A stretch of DNA of 64,000 nt from Massospora cicadina (lineage: Eukaryota; Entomophthoromycota; Entomophthoromycetes; Entomophthorales; Entomophthoraceae): assembly GCA_022478985.1 (NCBI GenBank), contig JAKSZP010014464.1:248001-312000 (forward strand), in the 5' to 3' direction. Both the position numbers and the translations under genes were made by a program. This document shows, one piece after another, positions 44,853 through 54,240 of this stretch (the first letter of the stretch is position 1; every line of letters starts with the position of its first letter). Under the pieces are notes generated by a model. That model searched no databases, was not told where the DNA came from, and saw only the letters and a program-made list of their open reading frames with translations.

Positions 44853-46283
44853 TGTCATGGAAACGGCAGAAGAAGTTAGACCAACCTGCCAGTCAGGATG
44901 TGTAAGCACCCAGAAAGCAAGCCAGAATGCCAGAGGCATTGCTGACCAAATGACGTTGTATGGAGCCGGGCATTGGGAATTGATAAATCGTTGGTGTAGG
45001 ACAATGGTGGATATTATCCTGTTAATGAACTAAATCAAGGCTTTCCCTTGACCCTAAAGGTCTGCTGCAGGGGGCGGAACCACAGATATGGTTTCAACAA
45101 GTTCACTAGTATATGGGGCTGATTTGACTCGGAAAGCAAGGGGTCAGATCCTTGCTTGGAGCTGGTGGAAACAAGGCCACGAGATCCCAATATATTGTTG
45201 GCGAAAGTTGATAATGGCAGGGTTAAATTTCTAGAAGTATCTAGCTCGCTGAATCTATTCTATGACAGTGGGAGCCATAGTGACCATGAGTACTGATAGA
45301 GACCATCTAGTGTACAGGCCAACATTCCACCAGGGAAAAGCCATCAGGAATGCGGCCAGAAGGAAATCAATAAAATCAAAATTGTTTGGTTTTTGAGGCA
45401 AAATTTTATTGCAAAGGAAAAGGAAGAAAATTGACCAACAATTTTCTCAGTGCGATGCAACTTATTAAATAGTAAACAATTGATGCAGGGATAAGCCAGG
45501 ATTGAGACCCTCAATTTTGACATAGCCTGTGATTGTTTGAGAATGGGGGATAAGTTCAATGGGAACCAACGTCAAAGAATTTGGTGGTAGGCTGAGTCAC
45601 TGTCAATTTGATCTTTAATGTCTGAACCAAGGCTTGGCTACGTTTTCAACTGTTGGCACAACAGCGTTGAGCCTGATGAGCAGCTGCAATCCCCCAAGGC
45701 CACCCCACGTAGGGGCGGTCCCAATTGGTTGGGAACAGGTTTAGGATAACCAACCTGCATGTGCTGGGTTACTGGGCTATTTGTTTCATTCAAAAGCATT
45801 GCATCAGCCACAACACCCGATTTTCCAGAAGGGAGCTTTGAACCCTCATCAATAGTGTCTGATGCTATTACCTGCCCGTCAGGGTTGATCCCCAACAATT
45901 TTGGGAGGGGGTTGATTTTTACAATCATAATGTTAGCCAAATTGAAACCGTCAGTGATTCTGGCCAATGTATCAGCCTTCATCCCTTTTTTGACCACTTA
46001 GAATCTGAACATTTGGCTAATTACCACTTGAGTTTGGACCAATCAATTTTGTTTCAGTGATCTCAGCGCAGATTTCCCTGATTAACTGTACTAGTTCTGC
46101 TGAGGTGAGTGTGGGCACTGGGGGATGAATCTGAAGTGGAAGAGCTATTACCCAGCACTCATCTACCACATGGCGAGATCACCCTGATTAACAAGAGGTA
46201 CAGCCACCCTCTTTGGTACCTTCTTACTCGGGAATGGGAAAATGGCCCAATCAACGCCTAGGGGACATTCCCCAGGACTTACA
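44853..46283 (-). repeat. Element H 3' LTR
   Basis: On the plus strand it begins TGTCATGGAAAC and ends ...GGACTTACA. It differs from the 5' copy by few substitutions and single-base gaps over long stretches (for example 45741-45960 against 51633-51853). Confidence 0.9.
45638..45997 (-). CDS. Open frame inside element H 3' LTR
   Basis: A 119-codon minus frame matches the 144-codon frame at 51560-51994 in the other LTR almost residue for residue over the shared part (Arg-Ile-Thr-Asp-Gly-Phe-Asn-Leu-Ala-Asn-Ile-Met-Ile-Val-Lys). I recognise no domain. Being in an LTR, it could be the tail of the pol frame reading into the LTR or a chance frame kept by the youth of the element. A plus-strand frame at 45759-46001 overlaps it and is most likely its shadow. 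Confidence 0.35.
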   Translation of the reverse strand: MVKKGMKADTLARITDGFNLANIMIVKINPLPKLLGINPDGQVIASDTIDEGSKLPSGKSGVVADAMLLNETNSPVTQHMQVGYPKPVPNQLGPPLRGVALGDCSCSSGSTLLCQQLKT

Positions 46284-46299
46284 TTACCCTTTCCTTTTT
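46284..46299 (-). promoter_or_regulatory. Element H polypurine tract
   Basis: On the minus strand AAAAAGGAAAGGGTAA ends one base before the 3' LTR start TGTAAGTCC. Confidence 0.7.
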
Positions 46300-46389
46300 C
46301 CAAAGGAAGGGCACCACTGACAGGAAACTTCACGAGGGCCACATTCTTGTGCGCCTTGGGTAACTTGATCACCATAACCATTGTGATTT

Positions 46390-46640
46390 TTTGGGGGGGG
46401 GCGAGGAGCTTTGGGGTGGGATTCATGGATTGCTTCAACTAGTTTCATACAATTTGCACAATTGCGCGCCTTGACCTAACTGTTCTTGTAGGCTGGATAT
46501 CCTTTCCATGTCACGAGATATTAAATTGATTTTCAGGATTTGCAGGATGCCAGGATGTTCTCTACCTTAGCCTCTTCCCCATTCTCAATGATGATCAGTT
46601 ATGGTTCCATGGGAACTGTACCCTTGAAGGGCGACAGCTG
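46390..46640 (-). pseudogene. pol: Element H integrase C-terminus and chromodomain
   Basis: Reading minus from 46590: Val-Glu-Asn-Ile-Leu-Ala-Ser-Cys-Lys, then Tyr-Leu-Val-Thr-Trp-Lys-Gly-Tyr-Pro-Ala-Tyr-Lys-Asn-Ser, and Ala-Ile-His-Glu-Ser-His-Pro. This is the chromodomain pattern with its aromatic Trp-Lys-Gly-Tyr core. Three in-frame stops are present; one stands where a conserved Trp (Asn-Ser/Thr-Trp-Glu) is expected. Just upstream His-Pro-Ile-Phe-His-Val marks the integrase C-terminal domain. Chromodomains direct integration toward marked chromatin. Confidence 0.8.
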
Positions 46641-47750
46641 GAAAACATGAAAGATGGGGTGCTGTTTCTAATGAGCTGAAAGTTTCAACCAGAATGCACT
46701 GTTACCCAAGACCTCCTCCACCAAATGGGGGACCAAGCATTTACTTGCAAACTTACAGGAAGGGGCTTGTATTCATAAATGACAGGTATCGAGCATAACA
46801 TAGGAATCAATTGTTAGATTGTGACCTGGGAGCTGCTTGCGATCTACAAAATGCTTGTAGTCATCAATGGCTTTGGTGAGGTGTTCCCGCACTAATGATT
46901 GAGCTAACCTAATATGTTCAGCGTGATCCGTGGCAGCTTGAACCTTGGGCTTCAAGCAAGGTCTGACCAAAAATGAAGCATTATAACCCAACGTTGCTTC
47001 ATAGGGAGAAAACCCTGCGGATGCGTGAGTACCATTGTTATAAGCGAATTGAGTGAGGGGAAGGTCGTTGGCCCAGGTGTCCTATGCAGCTGCAGCATAG
47101 CAATGCAGGTCTGTTCAAGGAATTGGTTAACTTTCTCAGTCTGCTAACCGGACTGGGGATGATTTGCTGTGGAATGACATGGGGATATCTTCAGGATAGA
47201 TAGGAGTTCACTCCAAAACCGCGCCATTAATTGTGAACCATGGTCACTGATGATCTCCTGTGAGAGACCAAACATCGAGAACACATGGTGTACAAAAAGG
47301 CGGGCGGTTTCCTCTGACTTAATCGTGGAAGTAATAGGAATAAAGAGGGAAATTTAGTGAATCGATTGACCATACCATCACCACTGTGAACCCATTAGAA
47401 CAGGGGATTTCAATGATATAGTCCACGGACACCAATGTCCATAAGCCCTCCGCCTGCTGTAAGGGGTGTAAAAAGGCCAATTCTACTGGAGCAGTCTGAC
47501 TTGGCCTGAGCACAAGTAATGCAATCAGCGATCCAGACTAGAACTTCTTTTGTCAAACCATCCCAATTGTAGGTCCACTTGATCAAGTCAATGCATTTCT
47601 TATTGCCAGGATGGCCGACTATGAGGGGATCTTGATGTGCACAGAATACCTAAGTTCTGAAGGAGGGAGGAACCCAGATGCGTGACCAGAAATAAATTAG
47701 GCCCTCCTCCAAGGAGTATAGTGAGTTTTTATGATTCTGGTGATACAACC
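46640..47750 (-). pseudogene. pol: Element H integrase
   Basis: The open frame 46773-46991 has the segment after the catalytic core, with Gly-Tyr-Asn-Ala-Ser and a helix with Arg-Glu-His-Leu-Thr-Lys-Ala-Ile-Asp-Asp-Tyr-Lys, typical of fungal chromoviruses. The core start lies in 47319-47513 (Leu-Trp-Thr-Leu-Val-Ser-Val-Asp-Tyr-Ile-Ile-Glu-Ile-Pro), and a zinc-site region with Cys residues precedes it near 47510-47610. Between them near 47225-47265 is the Asp-x-Gly-Ser-Gln-Phe region (readable from GACCATGGTTCACAATT on the minus strand). Frames shift between blocks. Confidence 0.78.
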
Positions 47751-47949
47751 GCTCAAATCAACTCCACGCCCTCAGGGCAGGCCATTTGATTGGATAAGAC
47801 CTGAGAAACTAGTGGGGCGTCAGGAGCCAGAGCGATGGAAGAAATGACAGGGGGGACAATTGACAGGATTTGGTCAGCAGGAATCACAGTAACGAGATCC
47901 ACTTCCTCCAGGTCTGAGGAACAGTGGGTGGGGCTGCAGCTGAGAAAAT

Positions 47950-48330
47950 CAGGAAGTACTTTGAGCGCATCTTTTATGAATTCATATTTTCAAAAAAACT
48001 GCACAGGTCCTGATAGGTTTGGGCTTGCCGGTGCGCCGATTTTTGGGGTTTGCGAAAATACAAGTGAGCCTGGTGATCTGTGTGGACTGTTAACTTATGT
48101 TGAGCACCCTGTAACAGATACCTCCAATGAGTTAATGCCCATACTACCGCTGCCAACTCCTTGTCATAGATGGCCCAAGACTGCTCCATAGGGTGAACTT
48201 ACAGGAAAAATATGTGACTGGATGTTCCAAGCCATTGTGCTTTTGGAGCAACACTGTCCCCACTGCCACTGATGAGTCATTGTAAGCATTGATATACGGC
48301 TTGGCGGGATCCACATGTTCAAAATGGGAG
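47950..48330 (-). pseudogene. pol: Element H RNase H
   Basis: The open frame 47974-48189 holds Asn/Ser-Trp-Ala-Ile-Tyr-Asp-Lys-Glu-Leu-Ala-Ala-Val-Val-Trp-Ala-Leu and Val-His-Thr-Asp-His-Gln-Ala-His-Leu. The preceding frame (48144-48518) includes Ala-Tyr-Asn-Asp-Ser-Ser-Val-Ala-Val-Gly-Thr-Val-Leu-Leu-Gln-Lys with Asn in the first catalytic position. One frameshift near 48170-48190 splits the domain. Confidence 0.82.
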
Positions 48331-48339
48331 GGGACACAA

Positions 48340-49220
48340 ACACCTCTTTGATCGATTAAAACACATGTTGACATTTGGGCATCCAGTGAAACAGTACATT
48401 CTTCCCTGTAAGGGTTGAAGTGGGGCAGCAAGCTGGGAAAGTTCCGGGGAAATTTTTCAAGAAAATGATGGTTCCCAAGAAACTCCATAGTTGTTTCTGG
48501 GTAGTCAGGGTTGGCCATTCTTGGATAGCATCCAACTTAACAGGAGGGAATGTGTAGCCATCTTTAAGAATGAGGTTCCCAGGGGATGTAACTTCCTCCT
48601 TATAGAACTCACACTTAGAAGGATTGACAAACAAGCCTGCCTTATGCAAGGCAGTCACAACTGCTTCCAAGTCAGTAGCATGTTGTTTGGGAGTCAGGGT
48701 TTGAACCAATATGTCGTCAAAATATGCCACTGCGCAAGTGAACCAGAGGTCACTCATTACATTGGTGATCATACATTGAAATGTAGCGGGAGCATTCTCA
48801 GCCCAAAGGGCATCATGCATAGTTGGAAAATACCTCATTTCATCTGGATCGCTGTTAACCATTTTTGCCCTTTCATTATCTGAATCTGGTTAAAAGCGTT
48901 CACAAGATCCAACTTAGAGAACACATAGGATTTAGCGATTGCCTGGCTAATCATCTGCTCCAGAGGCAGGAGATAGGGATTGTAAACCGTTACTTTGTTT
49001 AAATGGCTGTAATTAATGCAGGGATGGAGGGAACCATCAGCTTTTTGGTGAAGATGATGTGGATGCGACTGGTGAGGTCTCCTTAAACAGCCACCCTTTT
49101 TTCAGCTTATCGTCCAACTAAGTGTTGAGCGCAATCTCTTCTTCCGCTGTATGGGGGTACAACGGACAGTTAATATTCACAAGCTCCATGGTCATTTAAA
49201 ACCACAGTTGAACCTAGTGT
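48340..49220 (-). pseudogene. pol: Element H reverse transcriptase
   Basis: The open frame 48356-48862 has Glu-Asn-Ala-Pro-Ala-Thr-Phe-Gln, the active site Ala-Tyr-Phe-Asp-Asp-Ile-Leu-Val at 48704-48727 and the thumb with Asn-Pro-Ser-Lys-Cys-Glu-Phe. Tyr-Phe-Asp-Asp and the wording differ from Tyr-Leu-Asp-Asp of the other elements. Upstream, 48870-49220 contains the first RT blocks in broken frames (Phe-Ser-Lys-Leu-Asp-Leu-Val-Asn-Ala-Phe near 48890-48920). Plus-strand frames 47835-48191 and 48491-48883 are shadows. Confidence 0.87.
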
Positions 49221-49439
49221 GAGGAGGCAAACAATCCGCAAGTTTCAGAGTCAAAGATACTTTGATAGTGCATTAAGCTTTAATGAAAATTGGCTGGTAT
49301 GCCTGCAGGAGTGACGAGGGAAGTAATAGAACTGCGGCCTTGTGCTTTCTTAAGAGTATCAATCAGAGGAAATTCGCCCTCCAGTTAATCATTGACAAAT
49401 GACAACATATTAGACTCTAGGTGAATCTTGACATGTTGT

Positions 49440-49720
49440 CGGCGCCACCATACCACTCCTAAGATCACCAGAACACCAAGTTTGGTATAGCAGAGAAACA
49501 ATTGAAGAAGCTAAACTGGTGTACCAAAAAATGTACTGGACGAAGGATGACATATGGGGTCTGGGAGACAGAAGAAGCTACCATCACCGAGGGACCCACG
49601 TCCATGTTCAGTTCTAATTGTTGGGCCAACTTAGCACTCATGAAGTTACCTGCGGCCCCAGTATCCACCAGGGCCTTGAAGGAGACATGGTGAAAACTGA
49701 CACTAATCTTAATAGGCAAT
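49440..49720 (-). pseudogene. Element H aspartic protease
   Basis: The open frame 49465-49719 reads Ala-Leu-Val-Asp-Thr-Gly-Ala-Ala-Gly-Asn-Phe-Met, with Asp-Thr-Gly at 49657-49665, preceded by two beta-strand-like segments. This is a classic retroelement protease active site and is intact. The frame stops before the end of the domain, near 49465. The plus-strand frame 49502-49693 is its shadow. Confidence 0.8.
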
Positions 49721-49829
49721 AAGAAATAAGCGAAGTTTTATTTATTGGAAGAATCGATTTTTTTTGTGACTGAAGAAATAACTGGCAGATCAGAGGAAAG
49801 GTCAGGGGCTTTTGCTGGAGCAAAAATTG

Positions 49830-50744
49830 GAAGTATGTGGGCGGGAGAGCCTACTTCCTACATCTTGGATTTTACAGATTCATTTACAGGTGAATCAGAG
49901 TCAGCCAACTCGGACACTAGAGTCATGACAGGATTGGCAACCGGGTTCATCACTAGTTCAAAGTTAGACACTTAGTCCGCATCTTCGTTGGGTAATCTTA
50001 TCATAAATTTCCCTTCTGATAGCGGGAAGCATGGCGGAGGAAGGCATTAGTAGTAGTTGCGGTGGCACATATTTGATATACTGCTCCTTGTACGGTGGAC
50101 CAGGCCTCATGAAGAGCAGAAACTGAATCCAAGCCTGATCTAAAGACTGCCTGAAGCATATCATTAGAGAGGCCCAGCATGTGAGACAGTTCATGAAAGG
50201 TAGAGATCAAAGAAGCCAAGCTAGAGGCTTTGGCAATAGCATAGAGAAATCTGAATAGGTGGTCAAAGCTTGACACAGGGGTTTCAATGCATTTGATACA
50301 ACAGCCATCAGTGGGGTGTGATCTCCCGCTTGTGAGGAAGAGCGCAGAAGGCCTCTAACCCAACGGCGGGCATCTGTTTCCACAGCGTCCAATAATGCGA
50401 CCCCTTGTTGGGCATGAGATAATGCAGAGGCGTTATTAAGAACAATTGCAAAACGCATTTGCAACCCAGTGAGGGAGTCAAGAACTTGATTGGCTATCTC
50501 ACGGGAAGGAACACGTGAACTTCCTTCTGGGCTATTAGAAGGGGGAGAAGTAGCAATCCGCGCATCTTGGTCAGTCTGAAGAAATTTCTCCAAGGTAAGG
50601 CGGATACTATTCCCAAAATCAGCAAATGACCAAACAACAAAAAGAAGGCTACTGTTTGCACATTCATTTGGTAAAGGGTAACCACTGCAGCGCCCACATT
50701 GAAGAGCAGGGCGGAAGTGATTGGAAACAATGCTTGGTCAATTA
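49830..50744 (-). pseudogene. gag: Element H gag
   Basis: From the 5' LTR leftward, frames 50494-50832, 50207-50593 and 50001-50276 overlap through frameshifts. The last two make a helical, Ala/Leu-rich protein (Arg-Glu-Ile-Ala-Asn-Gln-Val-Leu-Asp-Ser-Leu, Phe-Arg-Phe-Leu-Tyr-Ala-Ile-Ala-Lys-Ala). It ends about 250 bases before the protease. No zinc knuckle is seen. Assignment to gag rests on position and on helical character, not on a recognised domain. Confidence 0.55.
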
Positions 50745-52173
50745 TGTCATGGAAATGGCAGAAGAAGTTTAGACTGGCCTGCCAGTCAGGATGTGTAAGC
50801 ACTTTGAAAGCAAGCCAGAATGCCAGAGGCATTGCTGACCAAATGACGTTGTATGGAGCCGGGCATTAGGAACTTGTTAATCGTTGGTGTAGGACAATGG
50901 TGGATATTATCCTGATAATGAACTAAATCGAGGCTGTCCCAATCCCTGGAGGTCTTGCTGCAGGGGCGGAACCACAGATATGGTTTCAACAAGTTCACTG
51001 GTATACAGGGCTGATTTGACTGGGGAGATAAGGGGGCAGATCCTTGCTTAGAGCTGATGGACATAAGGCCACAAGATCCCAGTATATTGTTGGCGAAAGT
51101 TGATAATGGCAGGGTTAAATTGCTAGAAGTATCTAGCTCGCTGAATCCAATCTATGACGGTGGGAGCCATAGTGACCATGAGTACTGGTAGAGCCCATCT
51201 AGTGTACAGACTGACAGGCCACCAGGGAAAAGCCATCAGGAATGCGGCCAGAAGGAAATCAATAAAATCAAAATTGTTTGGTTTTTGAGGCAAAATTTTA
51301 TTGCAAAGGAAAAGGAAGAAAATTGACCAACAATTTTTTTAGTGCGATGCAACTTATAAATAGTAAACAATTGATGCAGGGATAAGCCAGGATTGAGACC
51401 CTCAATTTTGACATAGCCTGTGAATTGTTTGAGAATGGGGGATAAGTTCAATGGGAACCAACGTCAAAGAATTTGGTGGTAGGCTGATTCACTGTTAGTT
51501 TGACCTTGAATGTCCAAACCAAGGCTTGGCTAAGTTTCCAACTGTTGGCACAACAGCATTTAGCCTGATGAGCAGCTGAAATCCCCCAAGGACACCCCAC
51601 GTAGGGGCGGTCCCAATTGGTTGGGAACAGGTTTAGGATAACTAACCTGCATGTGCTGGGTTACTGGGCTATTTGTTTCATTTAAAAGCTTTGCATCAGT
51701 CACAACACCCGATTTGCCAGAAGGGAGCTTTGAATCCTCATCAATAGTGTCTGATGCTATTACCTGCCCGTCAGGGATGATCCCCAACAATTTTGGGAGG
51801 GGGTTGATTTTTACAATCATAATGTTAGCCAAATTGAAACCGTCAGTGATTCTGGCCAATGATTCAGCCTTCATCCCTTTTTGACCACCTGGAATCTGAA
51901 TATCAGGCTGATTACCACTCAATTTTGGACTGATCGATTTCATTTTGGCAATCTCAGTGCAGATTTCCCTGATTAACTGTACTAATTCTGCCAAGATGAG
52001 TGTGGGAACTGGGGTTGGATCTGAAGTGGAAGAGCTGTTACCCAGCGCTTGTCTACTACGTGGGTGAGATTGCCCCGAGTAACAAGGGGTATAGCTACCC
52101 TCTTTGGTACCTTATTACTTGGGAATGGGAAAATGGCCCAATCAACACCCAGGGACGTTCCCCGCGACTTACA
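50745..52173 (-). repeat. Element H 5' LTR
   Basis: Partner of 44853-46283, bounded by TGTCATGGAAATGG on the left and ...GCGACTTACA before GATAG on the right. The sequence next to its inner end (TAATTGACCAAGC on the element strand) does not show the TGG start of the other elements' primer sites, so the priming site is not identified. Confidence 0.9.
51560..51994 (-). CDS. Open frame inside element H 5' LTR
   Basis: A 144-codon minus frame starts Met-Ala-Glu-Leu-Val-Gln-Leu-Ile-Arg-Glu-Ile-Cys-Thr-Glu-Ile, then Gly-Phe-Asn-Leu-Ala-Asn-Ile-Met-Ile-Val-Lys and a Gly/Ser/Pro-rich end. The shared part is conserved in the 3' LTR copy (45638-45997), which starts later because of an indel. No known domain. 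It lies about 180 bases inside the LTR in the transcript sense. Possibly a leftover of a gag or pol reading frame; function unknown. Confidence 0.4.
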   Translation of the reverse strand: MAELVQLIREICTEIAKMKSISPKLSGNQPDIQIPGGQKGMKAESLARITDGFNLANIMIVKINPLPKLLGIIPDGQVIASDTIDEDSKLPSGKSGVVTDAKLLNETNSPVTQHMQVSYPKPVPNQLGPPLRGVSLGDFSCSSG

Positions 52174-52178
52174 GATAG

Positions 52179-52578
52179 ACAGGTTTGCTCATACAATTTG
52201 ACTTTAGTCAATACCACCAGATTTTACATGAATTGAATATTGCCGCCAGTTGTTGCACATATGGCTGGGCAACTTTCTTAATTATTTCATGGTCAATCCA
52301 CTTCACCTTAAATCTGGTTACTGCATTTACATCCAAATTAACTACTTGAGTCTCTTGATAGTGCGCATCATCATCAATGAACATATCACTCAATTCAATT
52401 TCTTCATGTATAATATTAGGGGGAATGGGTTTTTCTGCGGCTCTAGACTGTTCCTCATCTAGGCTGTAAGCCCTTTTCCTGACTCCTGTCTGGGTTTGTA
52501 ACCTTTCATCTGGACCACATTGATCTGTTCCTTAATCTTATTGCAATTAACAGCAAAGTGTCCCATTCTCTTCACTGG
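52179..52578 (-). pseudogene. gag: Element G gag end with zinc knuckle and protease linker
   Basis: This 0.4-kb piece of G lies between H and I. Minus reading from 52578 gives Lys-Arg-Met-Gly-His-Phe-Ala-Val-Asn-Cys-Asn-Lys, the second half of a Cys-x2-Cys-x4-His-x4-Cys knuckle. Then comes Asn-Val-Val-Gln-Met-Lys-Gly-Tyr-Lys, and the open frame 52208-52393 with Asp-Met-Phe-Ile-Asp-Asp-Asp. The first half of the knuckle is across element I, at 59551-59570. The plus frame 52250-52462 is a shadow. Confidence 0.72.
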
Positions 52579-53189
52579 TGTCAGAAATCATGGGATTCAG
52601 AAAGTCGTCAGCGTGATTAAAACTCCAACCGTTAATGTGAAAGCAGAGAATCCTAACCACTGTACCACAAAGGGGAATAACTAAATTCTAAATGGACGAA
52701 AGGAAAATCTCTACTTCTAAAAGGACCCACTGATCTTTCTAACAGAGGCACTGAGCCAGCTAATGAAAACCTTGCCATTTGGAGGTCCCTGGAATCAACT
52801 GCCTTATTCAAAGAGAGTCAGATTCAAAGGAGATCCATGTCATCTGACACATCCATAAAGAGATCACCTTATCTTTATTGATCCTAATTATCACAAAAAG
52901 TTTTTCTTAGGGAAAAATAGAATATCATGGCAGCCTATAAATATCTCTAAATTTTTAATAATACAATATCCTTCAACTTCTCTAGTTTTTATTACTAGTG
53001 TTCCTTTTTCTTGTGTTTGCAGAAGACCTTGTCAATTTATAGTGAACAGAGTAGCCTCAACGATATACTTCCATGAGAGATTACTTTAAGGAACTTAGTC
53101 CCTATGAGATTTTGCTGGACTCACATTTGACTCATAGTTGAACTGCCTTCGAAGGCCCTGACCTTCAGAGAGGACACTGAAGCCCTACA
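52579..53189 (+). repeat. Element I 5' LTR
   Basis: Begins TGTCAGAAATCATGGG and ends ...GAAGCCCTACA. It aligns with 58945-59550 and with element B's LTR at 27250-27864. Confidence 0.88.
52600..52676 (-). repeat. Degraded tRNA-like segment in element I 5' LTR
   Basis: On the minus strand TGGTACAGTGGTTAGGATTC is intact (A-box half), while the B-box half has decayed compared with the 3' LTR copy at 58975-59042. Confidence 0.6.
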
Positions 53190-53192
53190 AAC

Positions 53193-53202
53193 TGGTTCTC
53201 AC
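53193..53202 (+). promoter_or_regulatory. Element I primer-binding site
   Basis: TGGTTCTCAC lies three bases after the LTR end. It differs by one base from the TGGTGCTCAC of elements D and E. Confidence 0.6.
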
Positions 53203-53290
53203 TTCCAGGTCTTTCCAAGGCTCCTAGTGAAGACCTACCTTCAGTATATATAACTCCAGCGAAGACAGCACTGTAAATTTGGAGGAGAAT

Positions 53291-53955
53291 ATGAGTTTAA
53301 CTCAATGGGTCGATATCAATAATCAGAATGTGATGCTACATCAACCATAAGACCTCGAGTTTCATGCAACCATGACTTTACCTATCTCAGTTCCCAATGA
53401 ATCCATCTACCAAATACAGGCTCCTGATGTTGGACAAACAGTTCTTGAGCTTCGAGGTGAAGTTGTAACCCCTGGTGGGAGAACAACTCGTAGCAGCTCT
53501 ACCAAGACTATTCAAATGCGCGATGTTATTCCTCATTTGAGCTTTCAAGCAGTGACATAAGTTTAGCTCATACATAATCATACCTCCAACGATTTGTACA
53601 TCCTGCCTTACACCAACGCATGCATTTGCTTGCACTTCATCACATGGAGATGCAGCAAAAGCTAGTATTGACACACCAGATTCACTTCCAGCTCCTTGAG
53701 CTTTTTAATACTGCCTCCATTTTTGGCTGAGATAAATAGGGAGGCTGTTTTAAATAATTGTCGGGAAATCAATGATATCCAGTACCACCTTGCTCAAATT
53801 GACATTGGAGTCGTTTACTACTTGCAGAATGAGTTTTCCAAGCGGATGAACCAGTTAACCACTGGTATGGATCAAAAAGTGGAAAGTGCTTTATCCACTC
53901 TCCTTGACCAAATCACTGACGATCATGAAGCAACTGATTCTTAACCTGTCAATTT
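53291..53955 (+). pseudogene. gag: Element I gag N-terminal region
   Basis: An ATG at 53291 begins Met-Ser-Leu-Thr-Gln-Trp-Val-Asp-Ile-Asn; a stop interrupts after 19 codons. The frame 53372-53560 continues with Ile-Tyr-Gln-Ile-Gln-Ala-Pro-Asp-Val-Gly. A further open frame 53696-53944 has Ile-Asn-Arg-Glu-Ala-Val-Leu-Asn-Asn-Cys-Arg and Met-Asn-Gln-Leu-Thr-Thr-Gly-Met-Asp, helical in character. The arrangement parallels element F's gag start. Function: particle assembly by analogy with gag; no specific domain seen here. Confidence 0.58.
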
Positions 53956-54240
53956 TTTTGGCTGTATCCAGCAGTTGAGTGAACAACTTGTGACAATTCT
54001 GACTCCGGTAGCTACATTACAACCAGAGTCCCCCAGCAGAAAAGGACCTAGTGGGGAAGGGGAACAAGGGCCCCCTGGGCCTGGAGATCCCCATGGTCCT
54101 CCAGGTGCATTCACACCTGCTGGAACCTTCTTCAATAAAAAACCATGAAGTCCGACTTAAGGCCCTTGAGCGACAGCTGTTATTGGTGCCTGAGGTACTG
54201 AGATGACTATTGAGGAAGAACATCTGGATGCTGATTAGAC
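53956..54240 (+). pseudogene. gag: Element I gag: collagen-like Gly-X-Y tract
   Basis: At 54044-54123 the plus frame reads Gly-Pro-Ser-Gly-Glu-Gly-Glu-Gln-Gly-Pro-Pro-Gly-Pro, then Gly-Asp-Pro-His-Gly-Pro-Pro-Gly-Ala. Gly recurs every third residue with a slip after Gly-Pro-Gly. It follows a helical region and precedes the capsid domain, the same place as the tract in element F at 34103-34290. GC content rises sharply here against the AT-rich surroundings. The minus frames 53941-54135 and 54017-54259 are shadows. Confidence 0.65.

Larger units (their letters stand above)
44853..52173 (-). mobile_element. Element H: chromovirus (Ty3/gypsy with chromodomain) inserted in element G
   Basis: LTRs of 1431 and 1429 bp (44853-46283, 50745-52173) are nearly identical, the best LTR match in the window. 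The 5-bp duplication GATAG is exact (44848-44852, 52174-52178). Minus-strand gag, protease, RT, RNase H, integrase and chromodomain lie between, with AAAAAGGAAAGGGTAA as polypurine tract beside the 3' LTR. RT wording differs from all other elements here, so it is a separate lineage. Stops and shifts still disable it. Confidence 0.92.

Noticed and set aside
45759..46001. Plus-strand frame in element H LTR, repeated at 51651-51884
   Set aside because: Its conservation follows from LTR identity; it overlaps the sense frame and shows no domain. The sense frame was kept only with low confidence.
46389..46400. Run of G residues as a quadruplex or regulatory site
   Set aside because: A single homopolymer run just after the chromodomain codons; probably a slippage site, with no repeats of G-runs around it.
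47835..48883. Plus-strand frames of 118 and 130 codons opposite element H pol
   Set aside because: They are antisense to RNase H and RT blocks with clear motifs.
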